NCBI GenBank assembly: GCA_023387935.1
Contig: JAEWHG010000002.1
Location: 1-36,622 of the forward strand
Length of the DNA stretch: 36,622 nt
Reading direction: 5' to 3'
Source of the DNA: Bacillota bacterium
GTDB taxonomy: Bacteria > Bacillota > Clostridia > Peptostreptococcales > Natronincolaceae
In this document: positions 21,579 through 29,798 of the stretch, in pieces
Layout: each line of letters opens with the position of its first letter
How positions within the stretch are numbered: position 1 is the stretch's first letter
Notes under the pieces: model-generated
What the model was told of the DNA's origin: nothing
What the model saw: only the letters and a program-made list of their open reading frames with translations
Databases searched by the model: none
Program-made: the position numbers and the translations under genes

Positions 21579-24401
21579 ATGAAAAGACTAGGAAAAACTG
21601 CCTTAGCTATAAGTTTATCAGCAATGATGATAACTTCCTTAGCTACTACAAGTTTTGCAAATACAGTTGTTTATCAAAAAGAAGAAGAAGAAAAAATATC
21701 TAATGGAGTTACACATAAAAATATTCTCCGCTTTACTAAGAGTGGATGGTTAAATTTAAATGCAGTATATATTGATATAAATAATGATAATCTGGAATTA
21801 GATGTTCTAACAAGCTCTAATGGTTTATCTACCAAAGAAACATTATCCACTATGGCAAAGAAAGAGGAAAATGTTGTAGCTGCTATTAATGGTGACTTTT
21901 TCTATATGTTAAATCCAGATTCTCCATTAGGAGCTATAGTTAAGGATGGGGAAATGATAAGTAGCCCAATCACAGTTCACAACTATGCAACATTCTTTAT
22001 TAACAATGCTGGACAAGCCTTTGCAGACTATTGGAAGCACAATATATATGCAACTACAAGCAGGGGTGTTAATATACCTATTTCATCAATTAATAAATAC
22101 ACCGATGAATACCAATATATTATGATGATTGATAGAAATTGGGGTACCCATTCTCCAGGTTACAACAACAACTTGCAAAAAATGGTAGAAGTAGTAGTTA
22201 TAGATGGTGTGGTTACAGAGATACGTGAAAATCAGCCAGCTATGGAAATACCTGAAAATGGGTATATATTATTAGCATCAAAGGGAAAGTCAGAGTGGGC
22301 ACAGGCGGATACATTGCTTTCTAGTGTAAATATTGGGGATGAAATAAGCATACATACAGATGTTGATCCTAATATAGAAAATATAAGCCTTGCTATGGGT
22401 GGAGGTACGGTTTTAGTTAAAGATGGACAGATTGCTCCCTTTACTCAAAATGTTTCTGGTTTAGCTCAGAGAACAGCAATAGGAATCACAAAAGATAGAA
22501 GTCAAATTATATTTGTAACAATAGATGGTAGACATTCATCCTATACGGGAGTAGATGGGAAACAATTAGCTCAGTATCTAATCGAGCTAGGAAGCCATGA
22601 GGCAATCTTACTAGACGGCGGTGGCTCAACTACAATGCTAAAAAGAAATCAGGGTGAATTCGAGGCAAAAGTTGTGAATACTCTTTCAGAAGGGTCTGAA
22701 AGGAGAATTGTTAATGGTATTGCAGTTATGTCAAAATCTCCAGTGGAAAGCTTAAGAGGAATAACTGTAGAAGCTGACGATAATAAAAGTTTTGTAGGGG
22801 CTTCTCGTAAAATAACAGTAAAGGCTTATGATAAAAATTATAATCCACTTAATGTTGATTATTCTAAGGTTAATCTTTCTTTAAAATCTGGACAAGGATC
22901 CTTCGATGGAATGAACTTCACTCCAACACAGTCTGGAAAAGCCGTAATTGAAGTTGAATATTTAGGGGCTACCTCAGAAATCACTATAGACGTTTTAGGA
23001 GATTTATCCCATATAAAAATAAGCCCGCAGATATCACAGCTAAATTATGGACAAAGCATAAGATTCAATGTAGTTGGGGTAGATACGGACGGTTATAGTG
23101 CTAAGATTTCATCTAAGGATGTTAATTGGAAGGATACTCAGGGCCTTGGTATATTTAAGGATGGGGTGTATACTGCTGGAAGTAAAAATGGAATAACTAA
23201 GCTGCAAGCTAGCTTTGGAAATCAAGTAGCTACTATAAATGTGTCAGTAGGATCTAACACCAAAACGATTAACAACTTTGAATCCTTAAATACAAGCTTT
23301 GTTTCCTACCCACAAGCTGTAACAGGGGGAGCATCTTTAGATTCTAATGCAAAGGAAGGAAAGTATTCATTAAAATTAGAATATGATTTTACAAAGACAG
23401 ATGAAACAAGAGCAGCTTATATAACCTTTGATAGTAGTAAAACAGTAATATCCACTCCAGCGAATAGTATTGGGGTATGGGCACATGCTACTGAACCTTC
23501 TACTAATTGGATAAGAGGGAAAGTAAAGGATGCAAGTGGTACTGAGTATGTTATCGACTTTAAAAAGAATATAGATTGGACTGGATGGAAGTATCTTACT
23601 GCTCCACTTCCAGCAAATATGGTATATCCTATTAGCTTTGAGAGATTGTATGTTGCTGAAACAGATGCAACACAAAAAGTAAGTGGACAAATTTTATTTG
23701 ATGGATTGGAAGCTATATACGACACAGCCTTAGGATCAAAATCTTCTTCTGAAGGTATAGTTATTAAAGATAAATATAATAGGCCATATGAAGTAGAAGG
23801 CCAAAAATTAATTGCACATAGTGGAATCACCTATAATAACTACACATTATTAGATAGAATAGTTGGGAATAAAATTAGCAGTGTAATCAATAACAACCAA
23901 GCGTTATCCATGTTTACAGGAAATGTGGATTCAAGAATAAGTAGCAATATCAAAGAACAAATAGTGTCTGCCAAGTCTGGCTATGGATCTGTGGAGCATG
24001 GAAATAGCTTGATTATCCAATTAGACAATTTAAAGGATGGTATAAGACAAACTAATTTCGATCAATGGCCTTGGTTGCAAAATTTAGTAAATAATACGAA
24101 TAAGAAAAACGTATTTGTAGTAATGTCTAAGCCAATATTTGGTGAAGGTGGTTTTTCAGATAAGTTAGAAGCAGATTTATTAATGAATACATTAACTGAC
24201 TTAACTAATAAGGGGAAACAAGTATTTGTACTTTATGAAGGTAAGACTATTTCAGTAGATATTATTAATGGTGTAAGATACATTTCTACAGGATCATATA
24301 ATAGTAGTGTTTCCAAGGATTCACCAGAAACCTTAAAATATATCGAATTTAATATTAATGATAATGAGGTAACGTACCAGATAAAATCTTTATTTGAGTA
24401 A
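21579..24401 (+). CDS. Exported phosphodiester glycosidase family protein, multidomain
   Basis: 940 aa. A signal peptide ends near SFA (residue 27). Residues about 55-385 form the phosphodiester-glycosidase (NAGPA) domain, with AAINGDFFYM (101-110), RTAIGITKD and the catalytic-loop signature LDGGGSTTML (345 on). It probably removes or hydrolyses sugars linked through phosphodiesters in cell-wall polymers (family inference). Residues about 390-560 are Ig-like. Residues about 565-715 are a jelly-roll-like segment resembling a carbohydrate-binding module. Residues about 735-940 resemble a calcineurin-like phosphoesterase half in pattern, but the expected metal histidines are replaced (MSKP at 849-852, YEGKT at 886-890). 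It is monocistronic, with ribosome site GGGAGG. Confidence 0.85.
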   Translation: MKRLGKTALAISLSAMMITSLATTSFANTVVYQKEEEEKISNGVTHKNILRFTKSGWLNLNAVYIDINNDNLELDVLTSSNGLSTKETLSTMAKKEENVVAAINGDFFYMLNPDSPLGAIVKDGEMISSPITVHNYATFFINNAGQAFADYWKHNIYATTSRGVNIPISSINKYTDEYQYIMMIDRNWGTHSPGYNNNLQKMVEVVVIDGVVTEIRENQPAMEIPENGYILLASKGKSEWAQADTLLSSVNIGDEISIHTDVDPNIENISLAMGGGTVLVKDGQIAPFTQNVSGLAQRTAIGITKDRSQIIFVTIDGRHSSYTGVDGKQLAQYLIELGSHEAILLDGGGSTTMLKRNQGEFEAKVVNTLSEGSERRIVNGIAVMSKSPVESLRGITVEADDNKSFVGASRKITVKAYDKNYNPLNVDYSKVNLSLKSGQGSFDGMNFTPTQSGKAVIEVEYLGATSEITIDVLGDLSHIKISPQISQLNYGQSIRFNVVGVDTDGYSAKISSKDVNWKDTQGLGIFKDGVYTAGSKNGITKLQASFGNQVATINVSVGSNTKTINNFESLNTSFVSYPQAVTGGASLDSNAKEGKYSLKLEYDFTKTDETRAAYITFDSSKTVISTPANSIGVWAHATEPSTNWIRGKVKDASGTEYVIDFKKNIDWTGWKYLTAPLPANMVYPISFERLYVAETDATQKVSGQILFDGLEAIYDTALGSKSSSEGIVIKDKYNRPYEVEGQKLIAHSGITYNNYTLLDRIVGNKISSVINNNQALSMFTGNVDSRISSNIKEQIVSAKSGYGSVEHGNSLIIQLDNLKDGIRQTNFDQWPWLQNLVNNTNKKNVFVVMSKPIFGEGGFSDKLEADLLMNTLTDLTNKGKQVFVLYEGKTISVDIINGVRYISTGSYNSSVSKDSPETLKYIEFNINDNEVTYQIKSLFE

Positions 24402-24406
24402 ACTTT

Positions 24407-24440
24407 AAAAAGGAGCTGGAAATCAGCCCCTTTTGGTTTT
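24407..24440 (+). terminator. Terminator after the glycosidase-family gene
   Basis: AAAAGGAGCTG and CAGCCCCTTTT pair with one A-C mismatch around GAAAT, followed by GGTTTT. Confidence 0.8.
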
Positions 24441-24542
24441 ATAACAGCATGGATGGATATATTGTTTGTAAAGAAATTTTAAATATTAAAAAAGATATAG
24501 ATATCTAAGAAAAGCTTAGGGAGAATTTATGCTTAATGACAT

Positions 24543-24585
24543 AAATGTAAATAGGATGACACTAAGTGTTATCCTATTTACATTT
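24543..24585. terminator. Long hairpin at the end of the cyclo-ligase gene
   Basis: AAATGTAAATAGGAT (24543-24557) and its exact complement (24571-24585) continue inward as ACAC/GTGT, giving about 20 pairs around a three-base loop. It includes the last codons and stop of the minus-strand gene. It has no clear U tract on that strand, so it may stabilise the 3' end as much as terminate. Confidence 0.65.
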
Positions 24586-25143
24586 AATAAGTTCTTTTTC
24601 CGTAATTATGTACTGGACAGCAACGTCATATTCTGAAGTAGGGATTTTATCAACTAGCTGCATGTCGAAGGCTAGTGATACGGTTGTAGTATTTTGAGAT
24701 AGTCTTGGAATAAATCGATCATAATAGCCACCACCGTATCCTATACGGTATCCATTTCTATCAAAGACGACTCCAGGAACGACAACTAAATCTAGTGTGC
24801 TAGGATCAACTGGTCTTAGCGCTTCATCCTTAGGCTCCATAACACCGAAATGACCAACCTTAAGATCATCTTCATAGTTTTTTAATTCTGACACAATTAG
24901 AGCCTTAGTTGCAGGTACAGTTACAGGAATAAATACACGTTTTCCATTATTAAGTAAATCATCTATTATGGGCTTTGTTAGAACCTCGCTTCCAAAGGAG
25001 ATATAAATCATAACGTTATTAGCATTAGAATAAAAGCTAGTTGTAGTAAGACGATTCAATATGTTTGAGCTTTTATCTGCTATTATTTCTGATGGTAGAG
25101 CATTCTTTAAACCTAAAATTTTTTTTCTAAGTTCTTTTTTCAA
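24574..25143 (-). CDS. 5-formyltetrahydrofolate cyclo-ligase
   Basis: 189-aa cytosolic enzyme that uses ATP to convert 5-formyl-THF to 5,10-methenyl-THF, returning a storage or inhibitory folate to the one-carbon pool. The ATP-site signature GYRIGYGGGYYDRFIP at 131-146, the VVPGVVFD stretch and an N-terminal KKELRKKIL are as in the family; the length is normal. The start is TTG at 25141-25143 with AGGAGG nine bases upstream on the minus strand. It is transcribed alone, divergent from ftsE. Confidence 0.93.
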   Translation of the reverse strand: MKKELRKKILGLKNALPSEIIADKSSNILNRLTTTSFYSNANNVMIYISFGSEVLTKPIIDDLLNNGKRVFIPVTVPATKALIVSELKNYEDDLKVGHFGVMEPKDEALRPVDPSTLDLVVVPGVVFDRNGYRIGYGGGYYDRFIPRLSQNTTTVSLAFDMQLVDKIPTSEYDVAVQYIITEKELIKCK

Positions 25144-25287
25144 TTATAAAACCTCCTGTATTTTAGCATTTACCTTATTGGGAATACAACAAGGTTCTGG
25201 GGGAGCTGTATGCAATCTTTGATTGTGTTAACGTGTCAGGTTTTTATTTATAATACCATTGTAACAAATTATTGGAAATGAATACAA
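25144..25287 (-). other. Leader and promoter region of the cyclo-ligase gene
   Basis: No gene is visible. On the minus strand ACCTTGTTG and CAATAAGGT form a nine-pair stem around TATTCC shortly before the ribosome site. The promoter itself is not clear (TATTAT/TATAAA near 25245-25255). No riboswitch was recognised. Confidence 0.4.
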
Positions 25288-25317
25288 TTGAAATTGACTA
25301 GACAGTATTGTTATAAT
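25288..25317 (+). promoter_or_regulatory. Probable promoter of the ftsE operon
   Basis: TTGAAA (25288-25293), an 18-bp spacer and TATAAT (25312-25317). A closer TTGACT at 25294 is only 12 bases from the -10 and cannot serve. The leader would be about 170 nt. Confidence 0.5.
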
Positions 25318-25453
25318 AATAAAAGATGAAAAAATGTTTTTATTGTGGGAAAAAGAAGTATTGAGTAGAAAATACTTTATATATGGGACCAGAGACATTA
25401 TTTATGCGAATATAGAAAAACTTGTTTTTTTATAGCAGGAAATTATAGTTATG

Positions 25454-25460
25454 TGTCGAA
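25454..25460 (+). promoter_or_regulatory. Possible Spo0A box in the ftsE leader
   Basis: GTGTCGAAAGAAT contains the Spo0A-box core TGTCGAA, 32 bases before the ftsE start and downstream of the predicted transcription start. FtsEX affects entry into sporulation in Bacillus, so control by Spo0A would be plausible, but the site is short. Confidence 0.28.
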
Positions 25461-25491
25461 AGAATAAAATAGCTAATAGGAGTTGATATAG

Positions 25492-26178
25492 TTGATCGAA
25501 TTACGAAATGTAAATAAGATTTATTCGAAAGGTGTACAAGCTTTAACGAATATAAACCTAAAAATAGAAAAAGAAGATTTTATATTCCTAGTAGGTCCAA
25601 GTGGTGCAGGCAAATCAACATTTATTAAATTGCTTTTAAAAGAAGAAGAGCCTACAGAAGGAAACATTATAATAAATGGTCAAGATGTGACTAAGCTTTC
25701 AAAACGAAAGATACCCTACCATAGAAGAAATATTGGAATTGTATTTCAAGACTTTAGATTACTTCCAAATAAAACGGTCTATGAAAATGTAGCATTTGCA
25801 ATGCAGATAATAGAGGCCTCATCAAAGGAAATTAGAAGACAGGTGCCGATGATGCTAGGTATGGTTGGACTTAGTGATAAGGCTTCATCATATCCTCATC
25901 AGCTATCTGGTGGAGAAAGACAAAGAGTTTCCATTGCTAGAGCTATTGTAAATAATCCAGCGATATTAATTGCAGATGAACCAACAGGAAATTTAGATCC
26001 AGAAACAGCTTGGGATATAATGAAAGTATTAAAACAAATAAATAGACGAGGAACAACCGTTATAATGGCCACCCATGCAAAGGATATTGTAGATGTAATG
26101 CAACAACGTGTAATTGCTCTAGAGAAGGGCAGAGTTGTTCGTGATCAGCAAAGGGGGGCATATGGTTATGAAGGCTAG
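25492..26178 (+). CDS. ftsE: Cell-division ATP-binding protein FtsE
   Basis: 228-aa ABC ATPase that pairs with FtsX to switch on a peptidoglycan hydrolase outside the cell. Walker A GPSGAGKST is at 35-43, the Q-loop is FQDFRLLPNKTVYENVAFA, the signature is LSGGERQRVSIARAI, Walker B is LIADEPTGNLD, and the switch histidine is in MATHAK. The start is TTG at 25492 with AGGAG nine bases before it. The 3' end overlaps ftsX by 11 bases. The length is normal for Gram-positive FtsE. Confidence 0.95.
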   Translation: MIELRNVNKIYSKGVQALTNINLKIEKEDFIFLVGPSGAGKSTFIKLLLKEEEPTEGNIIINGQDVTKLSKRKIPYHRRNIGIVFQDFRLLPNKTVYENVAFAMQIIEASSKEIRRQVPMMLGMVGLSDKASSYPHQLSGGERQRVSIARAIVNNPAILIADEPTGNLDPETAWDIMKVLKQINRRGTTVIMATHAKDIVDVMQQRVIALEKGRVVRDQQRGAYGYEG

Positions 26179-27064
26179 AACTACAAAGTATATTTTTAAG
26201 CAAGGAATTACAGGACTTTGGCGTAATAGGGGAATGACAGCTGCTTCTATTGGTTCTGTAGCCGCATCCTTAATAATATTAGGGTTAATCATTACCTTAG
26301 TATTAAACATCAGTAATGCTGCATACTTGGCTCAAACGCAATTTGATGAAGTACAGGTTTATCTGGAAGATGATTTAACTATAGAAGAGATTGATAATGT
26401 AGGTAAAGAAATAGAGCAAATAGTAGGGATAGCAGATGTTACCTATGAAACTAAAGAAATGGCTTTAGAAAAAATGAAAGAAAGTTGGGGGGAGCAAGGC
26501 TATCTATTGGATAGTTTAGAAGCAAATCCGTTACCCAATTCATATATAATTAAGGTTGAAAACCTTGAAACTGCAGACAGTGTTGTAGAAAACTTAAAGC
26601 CGGTACAAGGAATCAACGAAATAAAATACTATAAAGAATTAGTAGATCAATTACTTAAGATAGCAAAATTTATTAGAACAGTAGGATTAGTTATTATTTC
26701 TATTCTAATTTTGGTAGCTATATTTATTATTTCAAACACAATAAAACTTGCCTTAAATGCAAGAAGACAGGAAATTGTGATAATGAAGGATGTAGGGGCT
26801 ACAAACTGGTTTATTAGATGGCCATTTCTGATTGAGGGAATGCTATTAGGGTTTATTGGAGCAGTTGTATCTATAGGAGTTGTGTATTTTGGATATAAAT
26901 ATTCATTCGATATTATCACTAGTCGTTTTTACGTAATGCTTGGAAGTTATATGATAACTGTCCAAGATATGATGGATAAAATAGTTCTTATGTTTGGAAT
27001 ACTGGGTACAGGCGTAGGAGCTTTAGGCAGTATATTTTCACTAAGAAAATATTTAAAAGTTTAA
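26168..27064 (+). CDS. ftsX: Cell-division protein FtsX
   Basis: 298-aa membrane partner of FtsE. The first helix is at about residues 22-46. An extracytoplasmic domain (about 50-165) follows, with the FtsX pattern DEVQVYLEDDLTIEEIDNVG and NPLPNSYIIKVEN. Three helices then form the C-terminal MacB/FtsX-type permease domain, with NTIKLALNARRQEIVIMKDV before the second. The frame is open from 26135; the ATG at 26168 has G-rich AAAGGGGGG nine bases before it, while ATG 26162 is too close. It transmits ATP-driven movement to the hydrolase, most likely the next gene product. Confidence 0.94.
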   Translation: MKARTTKYIFKQGITGLWRNRGMTAASIGSVAASLIILGLIITLVLNISNAAYLAQTQFDEVQVYLEDDLTIEEIDNVGKEIEQIVGIADVTYETKEMALEKMKESWGEQGYLLDSLEANPLPNSYIIKVENLETADSVVENLKPVQGINEIKYYKELVDQLLKIAKFIRTVGLVIISILILVAIFIISNTIKLALNARRQEIVIMKDVGATNWFIRWPFLIEGMLLGFIGAVVSIGVVYFGYKYSFDIITSRFYVMLGSYMITVQDMMDKIVLMFGILGTGVGALGSIFSLRKYLKV

Positions 27065-27097
27065 GTTTAAAATAAATCATCCTAGGGGGGGAACTGT

Positions 27098-28228
27098 ATG
27101 AAGAGGAAGCATGCACTTGCTTTTGTAATTATATTATCTATTACAACAACATCATTATTTTCATTTGCTGATACTGCAAAACAAATCAATGATCAATTAC
27201 AGGAAAAAAAATCAGAACAGAAAAAGTATACGAATCAAATAAATGCCATAAAAAAAGAAGAAGGAAAGGTTCTGCAAAGAATACAGACCTTGGAAAAGGA
27301 AATTGATCAATCTGAAGAAGAAATAGAATCATTAAAGTCTAGGATTTCAACCACAGAAGCTAATATTAGTAATGCTGAAAAAAATATTGCTGTTGCAGAG
27401 GAAAATATAGAAAATAAGCAGGATGTAATGGGTGAAAGAGTAGATGTTATGTATAGAAATGGTACAATAGGCTATGCAGAGGTTTTATTAAACTCTAAGA
27501 ATCTTACGGATCTTTTAACGAATCTGGATATGGTTAAAAAAATAGTGAATCATGATGTAGAATTATTAAAAGAAATGAAAACACAGAGAGACATCATTGA
27601 AGAGGAAAAAATAGGATTAGAAAATCAAAAACAACAATTAGTTAGTTTAAAGTCAAATGTTGAGAAAAAACAACAAATGCTTGTAGTATCAAGAGGAGAG
27701 CAGGAGAGTCTTAGAAAAGATTTAGCTAAGGATAAGGTTGCTGTAGAAAAAATGCTAGATGAAACAAAGAAAAAGGCAGATGAGCTTACTAAGGAACTTA
27801 GAAGCTTGCAATCAACAGGTGATTATGTTGGGGGAGAGTTGCAGTGGCCTGTTCCAGGATACACAAGAGTAACTTCACCATTTGGAAATAGAATCCATCC
27901 TATTTTACAAACTAAAAAATTCCATACAGGTATTGATATCGCAGCACCATCTGGCAAAAATGTAGTTGCAGCTGGGGCAGGTAAAGTAATAACTGCTGGA
28001 ACTTTAGGAAGCTATGGTAAAGCCGTAATTATTGACCATGGTGGAGGAATAATGACACTATATGCCCATAATTCAAAGCTATTAGTTTCTAATGGAGATA
28101 CTGTTACGAAGGGACAAGGAATTGCTTTAATAGGAAGCACTGGTGCATCTACGGGACCACATTTGCATTTTGAGGTTCGTAAAAATGGTCAGTATGTGAA
28201 TCCTATTCCATATGTGAAAGGGAAATAA
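27098..28228 (+). CDS. Murein hydrolase activator/M23 peptidase with coiled coil (FtsEX partner)
   Basis: 376-aa exported protein with signal peptide to about SFA (residue 24). Residues 25-235 are a long coiled coil in two or three helices, the type of segment by which PcsB, CwlO and EnvC bind the FtsX outer loop. Residues about 245-376 form an M23 (LytM) domain with zinc ligands His276 and Asp280 (HTGID) and the HLHFE motif with His355 and His357. All metal and catalytic residues are present, so it is an active endopeptidase candidate rather than an EnvC-like activator without zinc. GGGGGGG lies eight bases before the ATG. It sits 33 bases after ftsX, very likely in one operon. Confidence 0.92.
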   Translation: MKRKHALAFVIILSITTTSLFSFADTAKQINDQLQEKKSEQKKYTNQINAIKKEEGKVLQRIQTLEKEIDQSEEEIESLKSRISTTEANISNAEKNIAVAEENIENKQDVMGERVDVMYRNGTIGYAEVLLNSKNLTDLLTNLDMVKKIVNHDVELLKEMKTQRDIIEEEKIGLENQKQQLVSLKSNVEKKQQMLVVSRGEQESLRKDLAKDKVAVEKMLDETKKKADELTKELRSLQSTGDYVGGELQWPVPGYTRVTSPFGNRIHPILQTKKFHTGIDIAAPSGKNVVAAGAGKVITAGTLGSYGKAVIIDHGGGIMTLYAHNSKLLVSNGDTVTKGQGIALIGSTGASTGPHLHFEVRKNGQYVNPIPYVKGK

Positions 28229-28241
28229 AACTTCAAATAAC

Positions 28242-28278
28242 AAAAAATGTCGAAGAAAATTTTTCTTCGATATTTTTT
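28242..28278 (+). terminator. Terminator after the M23 gene
   Basis: AAAAAATGTCGAAGAA pairs with TTCTTCGATATTTTTT (one G-T or mismatch), giving a long AT-rich stem with a built-in U tract. The TGTCGAA at 28248 is part of this stem and therefore not counted as a Spo0A box. Confidence 0.85.
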
Positions 28279-28387
28279 CATTAAAGCAGAGTATAATTTT
28301 GAAATTTATTAATAGTTAGGGTATAATGTTATATAATATACCATAAAATAAATGACAGCATGGAATAAATCAAAGGGGAGAAGAAAT

Positions 28388-29575
28388 ATGATTAGTAAAC
28401 GAAAAGCTATAATAGGAGCCCTGTTAATTTTTATTTTGACCACTGCATTAAACTTTGCAGTAGGCAGCTTTATAACTTTACCATTTGGATTTGCACTTGG
28501 GAAAAATGATGATGCAAAATACGAAAAATTTCTAGCACTTAAGGAACATTTAGAGAAAAATTATTATAAAGAGCTAAATGAAGATCAGTTAATTGAAGGT
28601 GCCATAAAGGGAATGTTTGAGAGTATAGGTGATCCATATACACAATATATGGATGAAAAAGAATTTTCAGATTTGATGACCACTACACAAGGCACATACG
28701 GTGGCATTGGAGTAATTGTAACCCCTGGAGATGATGGATACGTAACAGTAGTTTCTCCAATTGAAGAAACCCCTGGCGAAAGAGCAGGACTTCTTCCGGG
28801 AGACAAAATACTATCTGTTAATGGAGAAACAATATCTGGAGACAAGTTAGATTATGCTGTTAGTCTAATGAAAGGTGATCCAGGAACAGAATTAAAGCTT
28901 ATGATTTCAAGAGATGGTACTAAAGAAAGCTTCGAAGTTACTCTTGTAAGGGAAGAAATTAGATTAAAAACAGTTAAATCTGAAGTCATAGAAAATGATA
29001 TTGGATACATTAGAATTAGTATGTTTGATGAAAAGACAGCAGATGATTTTAAGACCCATTTAGCTGATTTAAAGAAAAAGAATGTTAAGGGAATCATACT
29101 GGATTTAAGAAATAATCCAGGTGGATTATTGGATGAATGTGTAGAAATTGCTGATGAAATATTGGGAGAACAAGTAATAGTTTATACAGAGGATCGAGAT
29201 GGAAATAGAACTGTTGAAAAATCTGATAAAAATCAATTACAGATACCGCTCACAGTTTTAGTAAACAAAGGTAGTGCTAGTGCATCTGAGATTTTATCAG
29301 GAGCAATCAAAGATGGCGGTAAAGGTACAATCATAGGTACAACTACATTTGGCAAAGGGTTAGTACAACAGGTTAGACCACTTTCAGATGGAACTGGATT
29401 TAAATATACTATTTCTGAATACTTTACTCCAAATGGAATAAACATTCATGGTACTGGGGTAGAACCGGATATTATAGTAGAATTACCAGATGGAAGCGAA
29501 TCTACTACAGAAGTTCAAGAGGATACCCAATTAAATAAAGCAATAGAAGTTATTAGAGCTGAAATAAAAAAATAA
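28388..29575 (+). CDS. S41 family C-terminal processing peptidase
   Basis: 395-aa exported serine protease of the CtpA/CtpB type. An N-terminal helix (about 8-28) anchors it. A PDZ domain (about 95-185; GGIGVIVTPGDDGYVTVVSP, RAGLLPGDKILSVNG) selects C-termini. The S41 core has the Ser-Lys dyad Ser298 (GSASASE) and Lys323 (FGKGLV), 25 residues apart as in CtpB. A frame from 28352 exists, but GGGGAGAAG precedes the ATG at 28388 and the hydrophobic helix then starts properly. It could process cell-wall proteins or a sporulation protein as CtpB does; its place after the FtsEX-M23 genes favours the cell envelope. Confidence 0.93.
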   Translation: MISKRKAIIGALLIFILTTALNFAVGSFITLPFGFALGKNDDAKYEKFLALKEHLEKNYYKELNEDQLIEGAIKGMFESIGDPYTQYMDEKEFSDLMTTTQGTYGGIGVIVTPGDDGYVTVVSPIEETPGERAGLLPGDKILSVNGETISGDKLDYAVSLMKGDPGTELKLMISRDGTKESFEVTLVREEIRLKTVKSEVIENDIGYIRISMFDEKTADDFKTHLADLKKKNVKGIILDLRNNPGGLLDECVEIADEILGEQVIVYTEDRDGNRTVEKSDKNQLQIPLTVLVNKGSASASEILSGAIKDGGKGTIIGTTTFGKGLVQQVRPLSDGTGFKYTISEYFTPNGINIHGTGVEPDIIVELPDGSESTTEVQEDTQLNKAIEVIRAEIKK

Positions 29576-29587
29576 ATAAATGATTAT

Positions 29588-29616
29588 GGAGAATCCCCAA
29601 ATTTGGGGATTTTCTT
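29588..29616 (+). terminator. Terminator after the S41 peptidase gene
   Basis: The palindrome AATCCCCAAATTTGGGGATT at 29592-29611 is followed by TTCTT. Confidence 0.82.
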
Positions 29617-29652
29617 AATATGTAGTTTAATAAATTATTTTTTGTAATAATA

Positions 29653-29681
29653 TTGACATAGCTATATGAGAATAATATAAT
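29653..29681 (+). promoter_or_regulatory. Consensus sigma-A promoter of uvrBA
   Basis: TTGACA (29653-29658), a 17-bp spacer and TATAAT (29676-29681), perfect in both hexamers. Transcription would start near 29688, at the edge of the LexA box. A second TATAAT at 29760-29765 has no good -35. Confidence 0.85.
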
Positions 29682-29689
29682 TGATATAT

Positions 29690-29703
29690 CGAACAAATGT
29701 TTG
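29690..29703 (+). promoter_or_regulatory. LexA (SOS) box of uvrBA
   Basis: CGAACAAATGTTTG matches the Gram-positive LexA site CGAACnnnnGTTYG, with eight bases between its left edge and the -10. Bound LexA would block this promoter until DNA damage. Confidence 0.88.
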
Positions 29704-29798
29704 TGGACGTAAGTAAAACATTGCTAATTCAGTGAACATATTATGTTAACTTCTTATGATATAATATTGATAATGAAAAATAGTGAGGAGATATATTT

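Noticed and set aside
25294..25317. TTGACT plus TATAAT as the ftsE promoter
   Set aside because: The spacer is only 12 bp. TTGAAA at 25288 with an 18-bp spacer is the workable -35.
25144..25330. 6S RNA next to the 5-formyl-THF cyclo-ligase gene, as in proteobacteria
   Set aside because: I could not find a long mostly double-stranded rod with a central bubble. Only a short nine-pair stem is visible.
28248..28254. TGTCGAA as a Spo0A box before the S41 peptidase gene
   Set aside because: It is part of the perfect terminator stem after the M23 gene, which explains the sequence.
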